A stretch of 64,000 bases of DNA from Lachnospiraceae bacterium KH1T2 (GCA_900114405.1 FOSY01000003.1:248001-312000), one strand, 5' to 3'. Positions 15,745 through 23,857 are shown, counted from the first letter of the stretch. The notes: generated by a model from the sequence alone, not told the origin. Program-made: numbers and translations.

Positions 15745-16650
15745 ATGAACAGAAGAAAAGGTATTGCTTTACTGCTTTCAGCTGCTATGCTCTTTACAAT
15801 GAACACAGCTGTATTCGCAGACGACGAGGTAAAAACTGTAGAAGAGGAAGTTGGGGTAGAGACAGTCTATAAGACATCGGGTGACTGGTATGATTCTTAC
15901 AGCGAAATCGAGGAGAAGTCTGTAAAGATCAATGCAAGCGCTAATAAGGCTGCTGTTGACAAGGGTGTTTTCGTTAGTGGAGTGCCTTCAGTAATCGGTT
16001 ATACAGGAAAAAATGTCAGCTCAAAGGATATCGTAGATGAATTTATCTGCATCAGTGCAAATGGTTTCAAGGTACCTGTAAAGGCTGTAAAGATCAAGAC
16101 AAAGGCAAAGGATGTTTCATCTAATGCTACATGGACGATCTCTTCAATCTGTAATGCAAACTATGTTGTAAGCATCAATAAAGCCGGCTACAAAGTCTCT
16201 CTTACAAAGGATGAGGCTAAAGAGGGCTACAAGCAGCTTCAGACAGCTCTTGCTAATGTAAAGGACATTGAATTCTCTACAGGCGTAGTTGCAGGATATT
16301 ATGATCACATCATCAATGCTCAGTCAGACAACGCTAAGAAGGGCTGGGAAAAAGATTTGGCAAAGACATATAATTCTGCGCTCGTTGTTACAGCTAAGGG
16401 CGGTAAGATTAAGAAGGTTCAGAGACCTGTATATGTATTTGATAAGCTTACTAATCTGAACTATGGTTTAGTGCAGAATCAGAATTCTACAAACCGTGGT
16501 CGTTATGTAAAGAAGGTTAAGCTTGTAACTCTTAAGAAGAATAAGGATTACACAATTTCTGAGTCAGGAAATGCTATCGTTCTTGATAAACAGAACTATC
16601 ATGCTGTTCTTAATGGTGATACATACAAGAACTTCACTGTTACATGGTAA
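15745..16650 (+). CDS. Secreted protein of unknown function, paralogue 1
   Basis: The 301-residue product has a clear signal peptide (MNRRKGIALLLSAAMLFTMNTAVFA, cleavage near residue 25), then an acidic stretch (EEEVGVETVYKTSGDWYDS) and a beta-rich body that includes YTGKNVSSKDIV, FKVPVKAVKIK and, near the end, LKKNKDYTISESGNAIVLD. No catalytic motif or anchor (LPXTG, SLH) is seen. It is clearly paralogous to the gene at 17132. Lys is nearly always AAG and Thr ACA, like the ribosomal genes, which suggests high expression. The body is colinear with the C-terminal part of the subtilase at 42823. Confidence 0.85.
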   Translation: MNRRKGIALLLSAAMLFTMNTAVFADDEVKTVEEEVGVETVYKTSGDWYDSYSEIEEKSVKINASANKAAVDKGVFVSGVPSVIGYTGKNVSSKDIVDEFICISANGFKVPVKAVKIKTKAKDVSSNATWTISSICNANYVVSINKAGYKVSLTKDEAKEGYKQLQTALANVKDIEFSTGVVAGYYDHIINAQSDNAKKGWEKDLAKTYNSALVVTAKGGKIKKVQRPVYVFDKLTNLNYGLVQNQNSTNRGRYVKKVKLVTLKKNKDYTISESGNAIVLDKQNYHAVLNGDTYKNFTVTW

Positions 16651-17131
16651 GAAAAATATATTGGATTTCGAAAGAACTGCTCCGCATGGGGCAGTTTTTT
16701 TGCGTTTTGGGATTGAAATTTAGGTCTGGTTTTAAAAATTCAGGGTAAATTTGTGTATTTATTTTGATACATTGGTGTTTATGCTATGTTATTAAATATA
16801 AACTAGATACGAGGAATACGACGAAGGAGAGATGGAGAAATAGATGAATATTTGCTTTAAAGCCCTGTAAATAAAGGTTTATATTGAGTTTATATTTATA
16901 AATAATACTTTATAAATATAAATATGAATACTGTGTACAATCTGTGTTTTTTGTGAACAAACTGTGTACGGAATTTAGAACATAAATTTTAAATCCAAAT
17001 CGGAGATTTTGTGGTACTATCTATTAGCCGCGAGCGAGGCACATCGTTCGCAAGAGAATATATTTATATCTATACTTATTTTATTTTTATTTTTGTTTTT
17101 GGATTAACCACAAACGAGAGGAGAATGGAAC
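16651..17131. other. 481-base intergenic region between the two paralogues
   Basis: It begins with the terminator at 16675-16701. A possible promoter follows near 16763-16795 (TTGATA...TATGTT), then GAAGGAG followed by tiny frames of 3 and 8 codons that look like noise. ACTGTGTAC occurs twice (near 16930 and 16963). GCGAGCGA (17030-17037) is inverted near TCGTTCGC (17044-17051). A long AT-rich stretch precedes the next ribosome site. No protein gene is supported. Confidence 0.5.
16675..16701 (+). terminator. Terminator after secreted paralogue 1
   Basis: AACTGCTCC (16675-16683) pairs with GGGGCAGTT (16688-16696) over a CGCAT-like loop and is followed by a T-run. Confidence 0.88.
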
Positions 17132-18127
17132 ATGAACAAAAAGGTAGTATCACTTCTGCTTTCTGCAGCAATGATCTTCACAATGAATGCAGCTGTATTT
17201 GCAGAGGGAAACGTAGCATCTGTTGATGGCGAAGTTGGAGTTGAGACTGTTTATAAGAACCCATCTGAAAAGTGGCAGTCAGAGAATAAGAAGCAGAAAG
17301 AGCAGAGCCTCAACGAGAAGAATGAAAAGGCTGTTGAAGAAGCTGCAAAGGCTGGAGTAGTTGTTGAAAATGTAGTAGATGAGATTTATTACACTGGAAA
17401 GAAAGTTAGCTCTAAGGATATCGTAAGAGTAACAAATGAGGCTGAGGAAGAAGCTGCTAATAAGTTCTATTATGGACTTTACGTTAGTGCAAATGGCGTC
17501 GCAGCTCCTGTAAAGGCTGTAAAGATCAAGTCAAAGGGTCAGAACGTTGGAGATACAGTTACATGGACAATTAAGTCTATTAACAATGCAAACTATGTTG
17601 TAAGTATGAATGCAGCTGGTGAGTGGGCTACTCTTACAAAGAAGGAAGCTAAGGAAGGCTACAAGTTATTAAAGAGCGCTCTTAAGAACATCAAGAATAT
17701 TGAGTTCAACACATATATCACAACTGGTTACTATACACATGTTATAGACGCTGCTTCAGCTAACACTGTAAAGAAGGGCGGCTGGTCTAATGAAATTGAG
17801 AAGGTTTTCCAGAAAGAAATTAAGATGACTTATGGTGACTATTCTTACACTTCTAAATTTGGTCATGGAACTGCGCTTGTTGTAACAAAGAAGAATGGTA
17901 CTATCAAGAAGGTACAGACAGTTTCATTTGTTCAGGACAAGACAACTCATCTTAATGAAGGTTTAACTAAGACTTCACATGGTAACCGTGGTTATTATGT
18001 AAAGAAGCTTGCTTTCAGAACACTTAAGAAGGATAAGGATTACACAATCTCAGGAAACACAGTAGTTCTTGATAAGACAAACTACGATGCAGCTTCTGAT
18101 CTTTCTAACTTCCAGGCTAACTGGTAA
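17132..18127 (+). CDS. Secreted protein of unknown function, paralogue 2
   Basis: The 331-residue product has a signal peptide almost identical to that of the gene at 15745 (LLSAAMIFTMNAAVFA, cleavage near residue 24), then VGVETVYKNPSEKWQS, a Lys/Glu-rich helical segment (about residues 50-80) and the same beta-rich module (YTGKKVSSKDIV, AAPVKAVKIKSKG, DKDYTIS-GNTVVLDKTNYD). It has no recognisable enzyme motif or wall anchor. Codon choice is strongly biased to AAG/ACA/GTT, a sign of high expression. It carries its own ribosome site (GAGAGGAG) and terminator. The long gap before it suggests independent regulation from its paralogue. Confidence 0.85.
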   Translation: MNKKVVSLLLSAAMIFTMNAAVFAEGNVASVDGEVGVETVYKNPSEKWQSENKKQKEQSLNEKNEKAVEEAAKAGVVVENVVDEIYYTGKKVSSKDIVRVTNEAEEEAANKFYYGLYVSANGVAAPVKAVKIKSKGQNVGDTVTWTIKSINNANYVVSMNAAGEWATLTKKEAKEGYKLLKSALKNIKNIEFNTYITTGYYTHVIDAASANTVKKGGWSNEIEKVFQKEIKMTYGDYSYTSKFGHGTALVVTKKNGTIKKVQTVSFVQDKTTHLNEGLTKTSHGNRGYYVKKLAFRTLKKDKDYTISGNTVVLDKTNYDAASDLSNFQANW

Positions 18128-18156
18128 TTAGTCAGATTATCGATAAGATACATCAT

Positions 18157-18197
18157 AAAAAAGCAGTTTGGGCGGGTCTGCCCAGGCTGCTTTTTTT
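18157..18197 (+). terminator. Terminator after secreted paralogue 2
   Basis: AAAAAAGCAG...TTGGGC pairs with GCCCAG...CTGCTTTTTTT over GGGTCT; a long stem with a seven-T run. Confidence 0.92.
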
Positions 18198-18392
18198 GTG
18201 GCGATTAACGGAGCATTTTGTTACTGCTAAAGTTTTTTGTACTATATTACAATAATCTCGCATCTGATATCACATCTGAAGAATTAGGATATTCTATTTT
18301 CAAATTTCCGAGTACAAATTTACGTTGCCCAAACATATCGTAATATTTCATAAGTAGTTAAAGCATGTTATAATATTGCTAAAGAGGTAATT

Positions 18393-19286
18393 ATGAAAAA
18401 GTTTGATGAATTAACGTTTGCGGATGATTTCATTTTCTGTAAAGTCCTCACAATGCAACCGGAATTGTGCAGGGAATTATTGGAAATGATCCTTGAAAAG
18501 AAAATTGAAAAAATCAATTTTGTTGAAGCACAGAAAACCTTAAAAGAAACATATGACGGCAAGGGCGTGCGTTTCGATGTGTATGTTGAAAATGATGGAA
18601 AGACTGAAATCTATGACATCGAAATGCAGACGACAGCTGCTAAGAATCTACCAAAACGCAGTAGATATTATCAAGGCATGATAGATATGGATACTGTTAG
18701 TCAGGGAATGGATTATAAACAGCTAAAAAAGAGTTATGTAATATTTATATGCCTGAATGATCTCTTCGGAGAGGGACGCCATATATATAGCTTCGAGAAC
18801 AGATGCATACAGCAGCCGGAACTGATGCTGAAAGATGAGGCTATGAAGATTTTCTTGTGCGCAGATGGTACGTTGGATGATGTCGACAGTGGTGTTAAGA
18901 AATTTTTGGATTTTGTAGCTGGTAAGGCAGCAGATTCAGAACTGACAAGAAAACTTGATGAAGCTGTCGATACTGTGAAATCTGATTCTATGTGGAGGAA
19001 GCAGTTTATGACGTTAGAAATGAAGTACAATGAATATCTGGAGCAGGGCTTAGAACAAGGCTTACAGCAAGGCTTAGAACAAGGCTTACAGCAAGGCTTA
19101 CAGCAGGGCTTAGAGCAGGGCTTAGAACAAGGCTTACAGCAGGGCTTAGAGCAGGGTAAAGACGTTCAGAGGCAAATCCTTATTGGTTTGAGAAATGGCA
19201 GATCGTGTGAAGATTTGGTCAAAGACGGTTTTACGGAGAAAGATGTAAATGCTGCATATGAACTTTACAGGCAGCTTATCGGTTAA
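18393..19286 (+). CDS. Rpn family nuclease (PD-(D/E)XK, putative transposase type)
   Basis: The 297-residue protein has the Rpn/PF12784 nuclease core: FADDFIFCKVL at the N-terminus, then D62 in VRFDVYVEN and the E77-x-Q79 pair in YDIEMQTT, which form the PD-(D/E)XK site. Residues 216-255 are ten tandem LEQG/LQQG units, followed by a short C-terminal domain. Rpn proteins cut DNA and stimulate RecA-independent recombination, and some act against phage. A TATAAT at 18369-18374 and AAAGAGG precede the start. Codon use is more A-rich (AAA for Lys) than in neighbouring secreted genes. An internal start at 19008 is listed separately. Confidence 0.88.
   Translation: MKKFDELTFADDFIFCKVLTMQPELCRELLEMILEKKIEKINFVEAQKTLKETYDGKGVRFDVYVENDGKTEIYDIEMQTTAAKNLPKRSRYYQGMIDMDTVSQGMDYKQLKKSYVIFICLNDLFGEGRHIYSFENRCIQQPELMLKDEAMKIFLCADGTLDDVDSGVKKFLDFVAGKAADSELTRKLDEAVDTVKSDSMWRKQFMTLEMKYNEYLEQGLEQGLQQGLEQGLQQGLQQGLEQGLEQGLQQGLEQGKDVQRQILIGLRNGRSCEDLVKDGFTEKDVNAAYELYRQLIG
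19008..19286 (+). CDS. Possible nested C-terminal product of the Rpn gene (RpnS-like antitoxin)
   Basis: Inside the Rpn gene and in the same frame, GGAGG (18994-18998) lies 9 bases before ATG 19008. Translation would give a 92-residue protein containing all ten LEQG/LQQG repeats and the C-terminal domain but none of the nuclease residues. Internal translation of exactly this kind of fragment, which then inhibits the full nuclease, has been reported for E. coli rpn genes. The full-length gene has a weaker site (AAAGAGG, 5-base gap). That the product is made here is inference. Confidence 0.5.
   Translation: MTLEMKYNEYLEQGLEQGLQQGLEQGLQQGLQQGLEQGLEQGLQQGLEQGKDVQRQILIGLRNGRSCEDLVKDGFTEKDVNAAYELYRQLIG
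19038..19157 (+). repeat. Ten 12-bp tandem repeats in the Rpn gene
   Basis: Ten consecutive in-frame 12-base units encode LEQG or LQQG (pattern E,E,Q,E,Q,Q,E,E,Q,E). Near-identical units (TTAGAACAAGGC / TTACAGCAGGGC) make copy number change by slippage likely, always in frame. Confidence 0.97.
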
Positions 19287-19300
19287 ATATTCAAATTAAA

Positions 19301-19333
19301 AAGAGGCGGCTTGGGGAACAAGCTGCCTCTTTT
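19301..19333. terminator. Bidirectional terminator between rpn and putP
   Basis: AAGAGGCGGCTTG (19301-19313) pairs with CAAGCTGCCTCTT (19319-19331) with A- and T-tracts on both sides, so it can serve both convergent genes. Confidence 0.9.
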
Positions 19334-19358
19334 GGTTGTTATGGGTTTTTGACCTGAT

Positions 19359-20945
19359 TCACACAATGTCAGGTTCATTTTTGGGACTTAATGTATTTTT
19401 ATCTTTGCATCTGCTTTTTACCTGCTCAAAGGTTTCCTGGATGTTTTCTGATGGAGCAGGGGTTGCAAGTGAAACTGCGATATTCACAGCAAATGCAATG
19501 ACAAATGCCGGAAGAAGCTCATAAATGCTGAATATACCACCGATAGGAGCGATAAGGTATTTCCATACAAAGACCATTATTCCACCGGCAACCATAGAAG
19601 CAGTTGCACCGGCTTTGGTGCTTCTCTTCCAGAAAAGTGCAAGGAGTACGACAGGACCAAAAGCGGCTCCGAAGCCTGCCCATGCGAAAGAAACTACGCG
19701 GAAAACGCTGCTGTTTGGGTCCCATGCAAGGAAAAAGCCGATTGCAGCAATTATAACTACTGTAGCACGAGCAATCATCATAGAGGCTTTCTGGCTGAGC
19801 TTGATACCGAGGAATTCATGAAGGATATCCTCTGACATACTGCTTGAAGCAGCGAGAAGCTGTGAATCAGCAGTAGACATAGTTGCAGCAAGTATACCTG
19901 CCATAATTACACCGGCTACGAGTGAGAAAAATACACCATTCTGGCTCATGAGGTCAGCAAGCCTGATAATGATCGTTTCTGACTCAGAGCTTGTTGAGAG
20001 TGAAGGAAGCTTGCCGGCAGTTGTAACGCTTAAGCCGATGATTCCGATAAATACAGCAACGAGCATTGAGATAAATGCCCATGTGGCAGCAATCCTTCTG
20101 GAAATTTTGATCTCTTCAGGGTCCCTGATAGCCATAAATCTGAGAAGGATATGCGGCATTCCGAAGTAGCCGAGCCCCCATGCAAGTGTTGAAGCGATGG
20201 AGAGAACACTGAAAGTTCCGGCTGTCTTGGATGCGGCATCGTAGCCCTGAGCCATGTTTAGATAACCCGGAAGCTTAGCAGCATTTTCGGCGACAACGCC
20301 AAGTCCGCCTGCCTGTCCTATGCCGAAGACGATTATGATGAAAAGTGCTATAGTCATAACGATCGACTGTATAAGGTCAGTAGTTGAGACTGCAAGGAAA
20401 CCGCCGAGAACGGTGTAGCCGATTATGACAGCGGCGCCGATGATCATGGCGAGGTGGTAATCCCAGCCGAAAAGGCTGTTGAAAAGAGTTCCTACAGCTT
20501 TGAAGCCTGAGGCGGTATATGGGATAAAGAATACTAAGATAACTACTGCAGCTATAAATGAAAGAATGTGCTTTTTATCTTCGTATCTCTTTGAGAAAAA
20601 GTCGGGAACTGTAGTTGCACCTATAGCAGCAGAGTATACACGTATCCTCTTGGCAACAAAAAGGAAATTAAGGTAAGTACCGACTGCGAGACCTATCACT
20701 GTCCAGCCTACTTCAGCGACACCGGCAAGGTAGGCAAGCCCCGGAAGTCCCATGAGAAGATATGAACTCATGTCTGAGGCTTCGGCGCTCATTGCAGTGA
20801 CGATTGGGTTTAGTCCGCGTCCTCCGAGATAAAAATTTGCAGTATCGCTCGCACTTCCCTTGCGGCTGTAGTAGACACCTATGAGTACTGTAGCACCAAG
20901 GTAAGCGATGATTGCGATCAAAATACAAATGCTTGAACTTGTCAT
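19359..20945 (-). CDS. putP: Sodium/proline symporter
   Basis: The 528-residue protein has about 13 membrane helices and the sodium:solute symporter pattern of PutP: an N-terminal YYSRKG...FYLGGRGLNPIVTAMSAEASDMSSYLLMGLPG segment, which holds the conserved sodium-site serines, and VAKRIRVYSAAIGATTVPDFFSKRY. It imports proline with Na+. AAGGAGA precedes the ATG. Upstream lies a 36-bp palindrome and then a TetR gene on the same strand, whose product may control it. Confidence 0.92.
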   Translation of the reverse strand: MTSSSICILIAIIAYLGATVLIGVYYSRKGSASDTANFYLGGRGLNPIVTAMSAEASDMSSYLLMGLPGLAYLAGVAEVGWTVIGLAVGTYLNFLFVAKRIRVYSAAIGATTVPDFFSKRYEDKKHILSFIAAVVILVFFIPYTASGFKAVGTLFNSLFGWDYHLAMIIGAAVIIGYTVLGGFLAVSTTDLIQSIVMTIALFIIIVFGIGQAGGLGVVAENAAKLPGYLNMAQGYDAASKTAGTFSVLSIASTLAWGLGYFGMPHILLRFMAIRDPEEIKISRRIAATWAFISMLVAVFIGIIGLSVTTAGKLPSLSTSSESETIIIRLADLMSQNGVFFSLVAGVIMAGILAATMSTADSQLLAASSSMSEDILHEFLGIKLSQKASMMIARATVVIIAAIGFFLAWDPNSSVFRVVSFAWAGFGAAFGPVVLLALFWKRSTKAGATASMVAGGIMVFVWKYLIAPIGGIFSIYELLPAFVIAFAVNIAVSLATPAPSENIQETFEQVKSRCKDKNTLSPKNEPDIV

Positions 20946-21011
20946 AGTAGTATTCTCCTTCTTCGACTTTGATGAGGCTACTATAACATAACTTAAATTA
21001 GACTAAAATAC

Positions 21012-21047
21012 AGAACGAAGTATAGACTAAAGTCTATACTTCGTTCT
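21012..21047. promoter_or_regulatory. 36-bp perfect palindrome between tetR and putP
   Basis: Two perfect 17-base arms (21012-21028 and 21031-21047) flank a central AA. It lies upstream of putP and downstream of the TetR gene on the minus strand. A related half, TTAGACTAAAAT, occurs at about 20999-21010. It may be the operator of the TetR protein, or a terminator for its gene; the T-tract on the minus strand is weak. Confidence 0.6.
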
Positions 21048-21121
21048 TGATTTATGCGGCGAATACCGCTGTTTTACTGGATATTTTGACGAAAATAAAT
21101 CATAGAATCATTTCTGATATA

Positions 21122-21721
21122 TTATTCAGATTTAGAATCGGCTATGTATGCATGCAGGAATATAGGCATCATCCTGTCGGAATTTTGTACGAGTGAGTAT
21201 TCTCCGTCTACAAGACACCAGTCGTAGAGCAGGGCTCTTTCAAACATGGCGTAGTCGTTGACAATCTGATTAGCGCTTATGTCATTCTTTAATTCGCCGC
21301 GCTCCTGACCGAGCCGGATGGTCTGGTTAAGTATCTTAAAATATGTACGTTTTCTATTTAAGAGGTGTTTTTCTCCATGCGTTATCAGCTGTGATGAAAA
21401 AAGCCTTGCTAAAAGCTCTACAGAGACAGAAGTGTCTATCATCTTGAAAAGCTCGTGAGTCATGAAGGTTAATTTTTCGACAGCGTTCGCATTGGGGTCC
21501 ATCGTCTGCTGGAGCTCTTCGTATTTATCGTCAAAGAGGAGATTGAGCGAGCCGAGCAGGGCGTCTTTACTTTTAAAATAGTGGTAGAAAGAACCCTTTG
21601 ATGTGCCGGATTCAAAAACTATATCGTCTATAGTCGTGTCATCATATCCCTGCTCATAGAAGAGTTTCCATGCTGCAGAGACTATTTTCTGCCGTGTATT
21701 GCGTCCATTCTTTTTTGCCAT
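21122..21721 (-). CDS. TetR family transcriptional regulator
   Basis: The 199-residue protein has the N-terminal TetR helix-turn-helix (about residues 10-55, RQKIVSAAWKLFYEQGYDDTTIDDIVFESGTSKGSFYHYFKSKDALL) and an all-helical ligand domain of unknown specificity. It lies upstream of putP on the same strand and divergent from the NSS transporter gene, so either could be a target. AGGAGG precedes the ATG. The ligand is unknown. Confidence 0.88.
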   Translation of the reverse strand: MAKKNGRNTRQKIVSAAWKLFYEQGYDDTTIDDIVFESGTSKGSFYHYFKSKDALLGSLNLLFDDKYEELQQTMDPNANAVEKLTFMTHELFKMIDTSVSVELLARLFSSQLITHGEKHLLNRKRTYFKILNQTIRLGQERGELKNDISANQIVNDYAMFERALLYDWCLVDGEYSLVQNSDRMMPIFLHAYIADSKSE

Positions 21722-21823
21722 AAAATGCCTCCTGAGGCTTTGTTATAAAGATAATATACCAAATTTGGGCTTAGTGGTGTTGAAAGAAAAATGGATGTTT
21801 TTTAATGCGAAGGGATTAAGACG

Positions 21824-21852
21824 TTGACGCGTTGATGGTTTGATATTATAAT
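21824..21852 (+). promoter_or_regulatory. Promoter of the NSS transporter gene
   Basis: TTGACG (21824-21829), a 17-base spacer and a perfect TATAAT (21847-21852), 53 bases before the start codon. Confidence 0.82.
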
Positions 21853-21904
21853 AAGTCAATGCGTTAAATTGCTAAAATAAATCAAGAAAGAAGTGGTTAT
21901 TTAG

Positions 21905-23299
21905 ATGGAAGGTTTTATGGAAAAGACAGAAAATACAGCGAGCGCTAAGCGCAGCAGCTTTTCGGGGAAAATAGGATATGTCCTCGCGGCAGCAGGTTCT
22001 GCAGTAGGACTTGGAAATATATGGAGATTTCCATATCTTGCGGCGAAGTATGGCGGAGGAAGTTTTTTGGTAGTGTACCTCGTGCTTACACTTACCTTTG
22101 GTTATACGATGATCATGTCTGAGTCTGCGCTTGGACGACTTACAAAGAAGAGCCCGGTTGGTGCATTTAAGCATTTCAGTGATTCTAAGGCATCAAAGCT
22201 CGGAGGCTGGATAAATGCCATTATACCGCTTCTTATCGTGCCATATTATTCGGTCATAGGCGGATGGGTGTTTAAGTATCTCTTTGAGTATATCAGGGGA
22301 GATGTGCAGGTGATCGCCAGTGAAGAGTACTTCGGTAATTTTATCGGAAATGCCGGCTCGGTGGTATTTTGGTTCATGCTCTTTGCTGCGGCTACTATGA
22401 TAATCATCTTTGCAGGCGTGGAAAATGGTGTTGAGAAGGTTTCTAAGTGCATGATGCCTATACTTATCGTCCTTGCGGTGATAGTTGCTTCTTACTCTGT
22501 CACAAGACCGGGAGCTATCGAGGGTGTTAAGTACTTCTTCATCCCAAATATTCACAATTTCTCATGGATGACAGTTGTGGCTGCTTTGGGACAGATGTTC
22601 TACTCGCTCTCTATCGCTATGGGTATCCTTTATACATTTGGCTCATATATGAAGAAAGATTTTGATATCGAGAAGGCAACAGGGCAGGTTGAGTTATTTG
22701 ATACAGGAATTGCTATTCTTGCAGGTCTTATGATCATTCCGGCTGTATTTGCTTTTTCAGGCGGCACACCGGAGGCACTTGGCAAGGGTCCGTCACTTAT
22801 GTTCGTAACTTTACCGCAGGTATTCGCAAGCATGGGAGCCGGAAGAGGCGCAGGTATCGTATTCTTCATGCTTGTTCTTTTTGCAGCGGTTACAAGCTCA
22901 GTAGCACTTGCGGAAAGCTGTGTTTCAACATTTCAGGATGAATTTAAGTGGTCAAGAAATAAAGCGGCAGTTTTTATGCTTGTGATATTGTTTGGTCTCG
23001 GCGTCCTCTCATGTCTTGGCTTTAATTTACTTAGCAGTGTGACACCGCTTGGAATGGATATCCTTTCATTCTTTGACTTTATGACAAACTCTGTCATGAT
23101 GCCTATCGCAGCAGCTGCAACATGCCTGCTGATACTGCGTGTGACAAAGATCGAAACTGTCGAGGAAGAGATACGTCAGTCATCTGAGTTTAAGAGATAT
23201 GCTATTTACAGATTTGTATTAAAGTATCTTGCAATTCTTTTCCTTGCTGTGATCCTTTTCAGCTCGATCGCAGATGCTTTAGGAATAATTAAGATTTGA
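21905..23299 (+). CDS. Sodium-dependent transporter, NSS (SNF) family
   Basis: The 464-residue membrane protein has the LeuT-fold NSS signature in helix 1, GSAVGLGNIWRFPYLAAKYGGGSFLVVY, and about eleven or twelve helices ending SSIADALGIIKI. Bacterial members such as LeuT, TnaT and MhsT import hydrophobic or aromatic amino acids with Na+. The substrate cannot be told. ATG 21905 is used; ATG 21917 is also possible, since GAAGG lies 4 bases before it. It converges with the DUF1622 gene through a shared terminator. Confidence 0.9.
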   Translation: MEGFMEKTENTASAKRSSFSGKIGYVLAAAGSAVGLGNIWRFPYLAAKYGGGSFLVVYLVLTLTFGYTMIMSESALGRLTKKSPVGAFKHFSDSKASKLGGWINAIIPLLIVPYYSVIGGWVFKYLFEYIRGDVQVIASEEYFGNFIGNAGSVVFWFMLFAAATMIIIFAGVENGVEKVSKCMMPILIVLAVIVASYSVTRPGAIEGVKYFFIPNIHNFSWMTVVAALGQMFYSLSIAMGILYTFGSYMKKDFDIEKATGQVELFDTGIAILAGLMIIPAVFAFSGGTPEALGKGPSLMFVTLPQVFASMGAGRGAGIVFFMLVLFAAVTSSVALAESCVSTFQDEFKWSRNKAAVFMLVILFGLGVLSCLGFNLLSSVTPLGMDILSFFDFMTNSVMMPIAAAATCLLILRVTKIETVEEEIRQSSEFKRYAIYRFVLKYLAILFLAVILFSSIADALGIIKI

Positions 23300-23330
23300 T
23301 AAAATTTAGAAACTGCCTTCCAGTTGGTAT

Positions 23331-23366
23331 AAAAAAGCGATGCATTTCAATGTGCATCGCTTTTTT
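23331..23366. terminator. Bidirectional terminator shared by the NSS and DUF1622 genes
   Basis: AAAAAAGCGATGCA (23331-23344) pairs perfectly with TGCATCGCTTTTTT (23353-23366). For the minus strand it overlaps the last codons of the DUF1622 gene, which stops at 23347. Confidence 0.93.
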
Positions 23367-23682
23367 CGTTTTTGATCTCCCAATGGATAAGAAATGTGAG
23401 TACGGCTCTAAGAACTATGATAGCGCCGAGGATTCCAAGCTCAGACCACTCACGCACGACGACAGTACGCAAGACCTCGCCGCCCATCTTAAATTCAAGT
23501 GCGAGAGCGATACCCTGCCCGAGGTCGAGTCTTAGATTTTCGGTGCTGTGCCTGAGCCAGCGATAAAATGCTTTGAGCGCAGTGAACATAAGGACTGCGA
23601 TTCCGAACATTTCGAGTACGATGGTACACACCTGCACCACGTCATAGAGAATAGTGTCAAGAATTCCAATAATAGATTCCAT
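23347..23682 (-). CDS. DUF1622 membrane protein
   Basis: The 111-residue protein has two hydrophobic segments (about residues 15-40 and 82-100) joined by an amphipathic stretch with the family pattern LGQGIALALEFKMGGEVLRTVVVR. The function of DUF1622 is unknown. AGGAGGGG gives a clear start. The final codons (KSDAH) are encoded by the terminator hairpin itself. Confidence 0.85.
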   Translation of the reverse strand: MESIIGILDTILYDVVQVCTIVLEMFGIAVLMFTALKAFYRWLRHSTENLRLDLGQGIALALEFKMGGEVLRTVVVREWSELGILGAIIVLRAVLTFLIHWEIKNEKSDAH

Positions 23683-23710
23683 TTTGCCCCTCCTGCTAAT
23701 GATATTATTG

Positions 23711-23857
23711 GTTACTGTTCAGAGGCAAACTGCGCACTACGCTGCGCAGTTATGCCCCAATATACTTGGTAAGCCACTGGGTTTTGCTCATTGCCGTAGG
23801 CAATCTCTAATGGCAAAACCCGTTACTGAAGCGAGCTGTAAGCGAGTGAACAGTAAC
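23711..23857. repeat. Multibranched inverted-repeat element, 147 bases
   Basis: The outer stem GTTACTGTTC (23711-23720)/GAACAGTAAC (23848-23857) encloses two strong hairpins. One is GGCA-AACTGCGCA (23724-23736)/TGCGCAGTT-A-TGCC (23743-23756). The other is GGGTTTTGC..ATTGCC (23779-23795)/GGCAAT..GCAAAACCC (23799-23821). GTTACTG recurs at 23822-23828, so CAGTAAC can switch partners. It lies outside any transcript that is obvious here and may be an interspersed repeat or an RNA gene. Confidence 0.7.

Noticed and set aside
16840..16870. Tiny leader peptide (8 codons) between the secreted paralogues
   Set aside because: A GAAGGAG is close by, but the peptide is too short to judge and no attenuator follows it.
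17011..17226. 71-codon + strand frame overlapping the second secreted gene
   Set aside because: It lacks a ribosome site, is in another frame to the clear signal-peptide gene at 17132, and has a low-complexity translation.
19038..19157. CRISPR-like array
   Set aside because: The 12-base units are contiguous, in frame and without spacers; they encode LEQG/LQQG.
23296..23535. 79-codon + strand frame after the NSS gene
   Set aside because: It begins at the terminator and lies antisense to the DUF1622 gene; no ribosome site.
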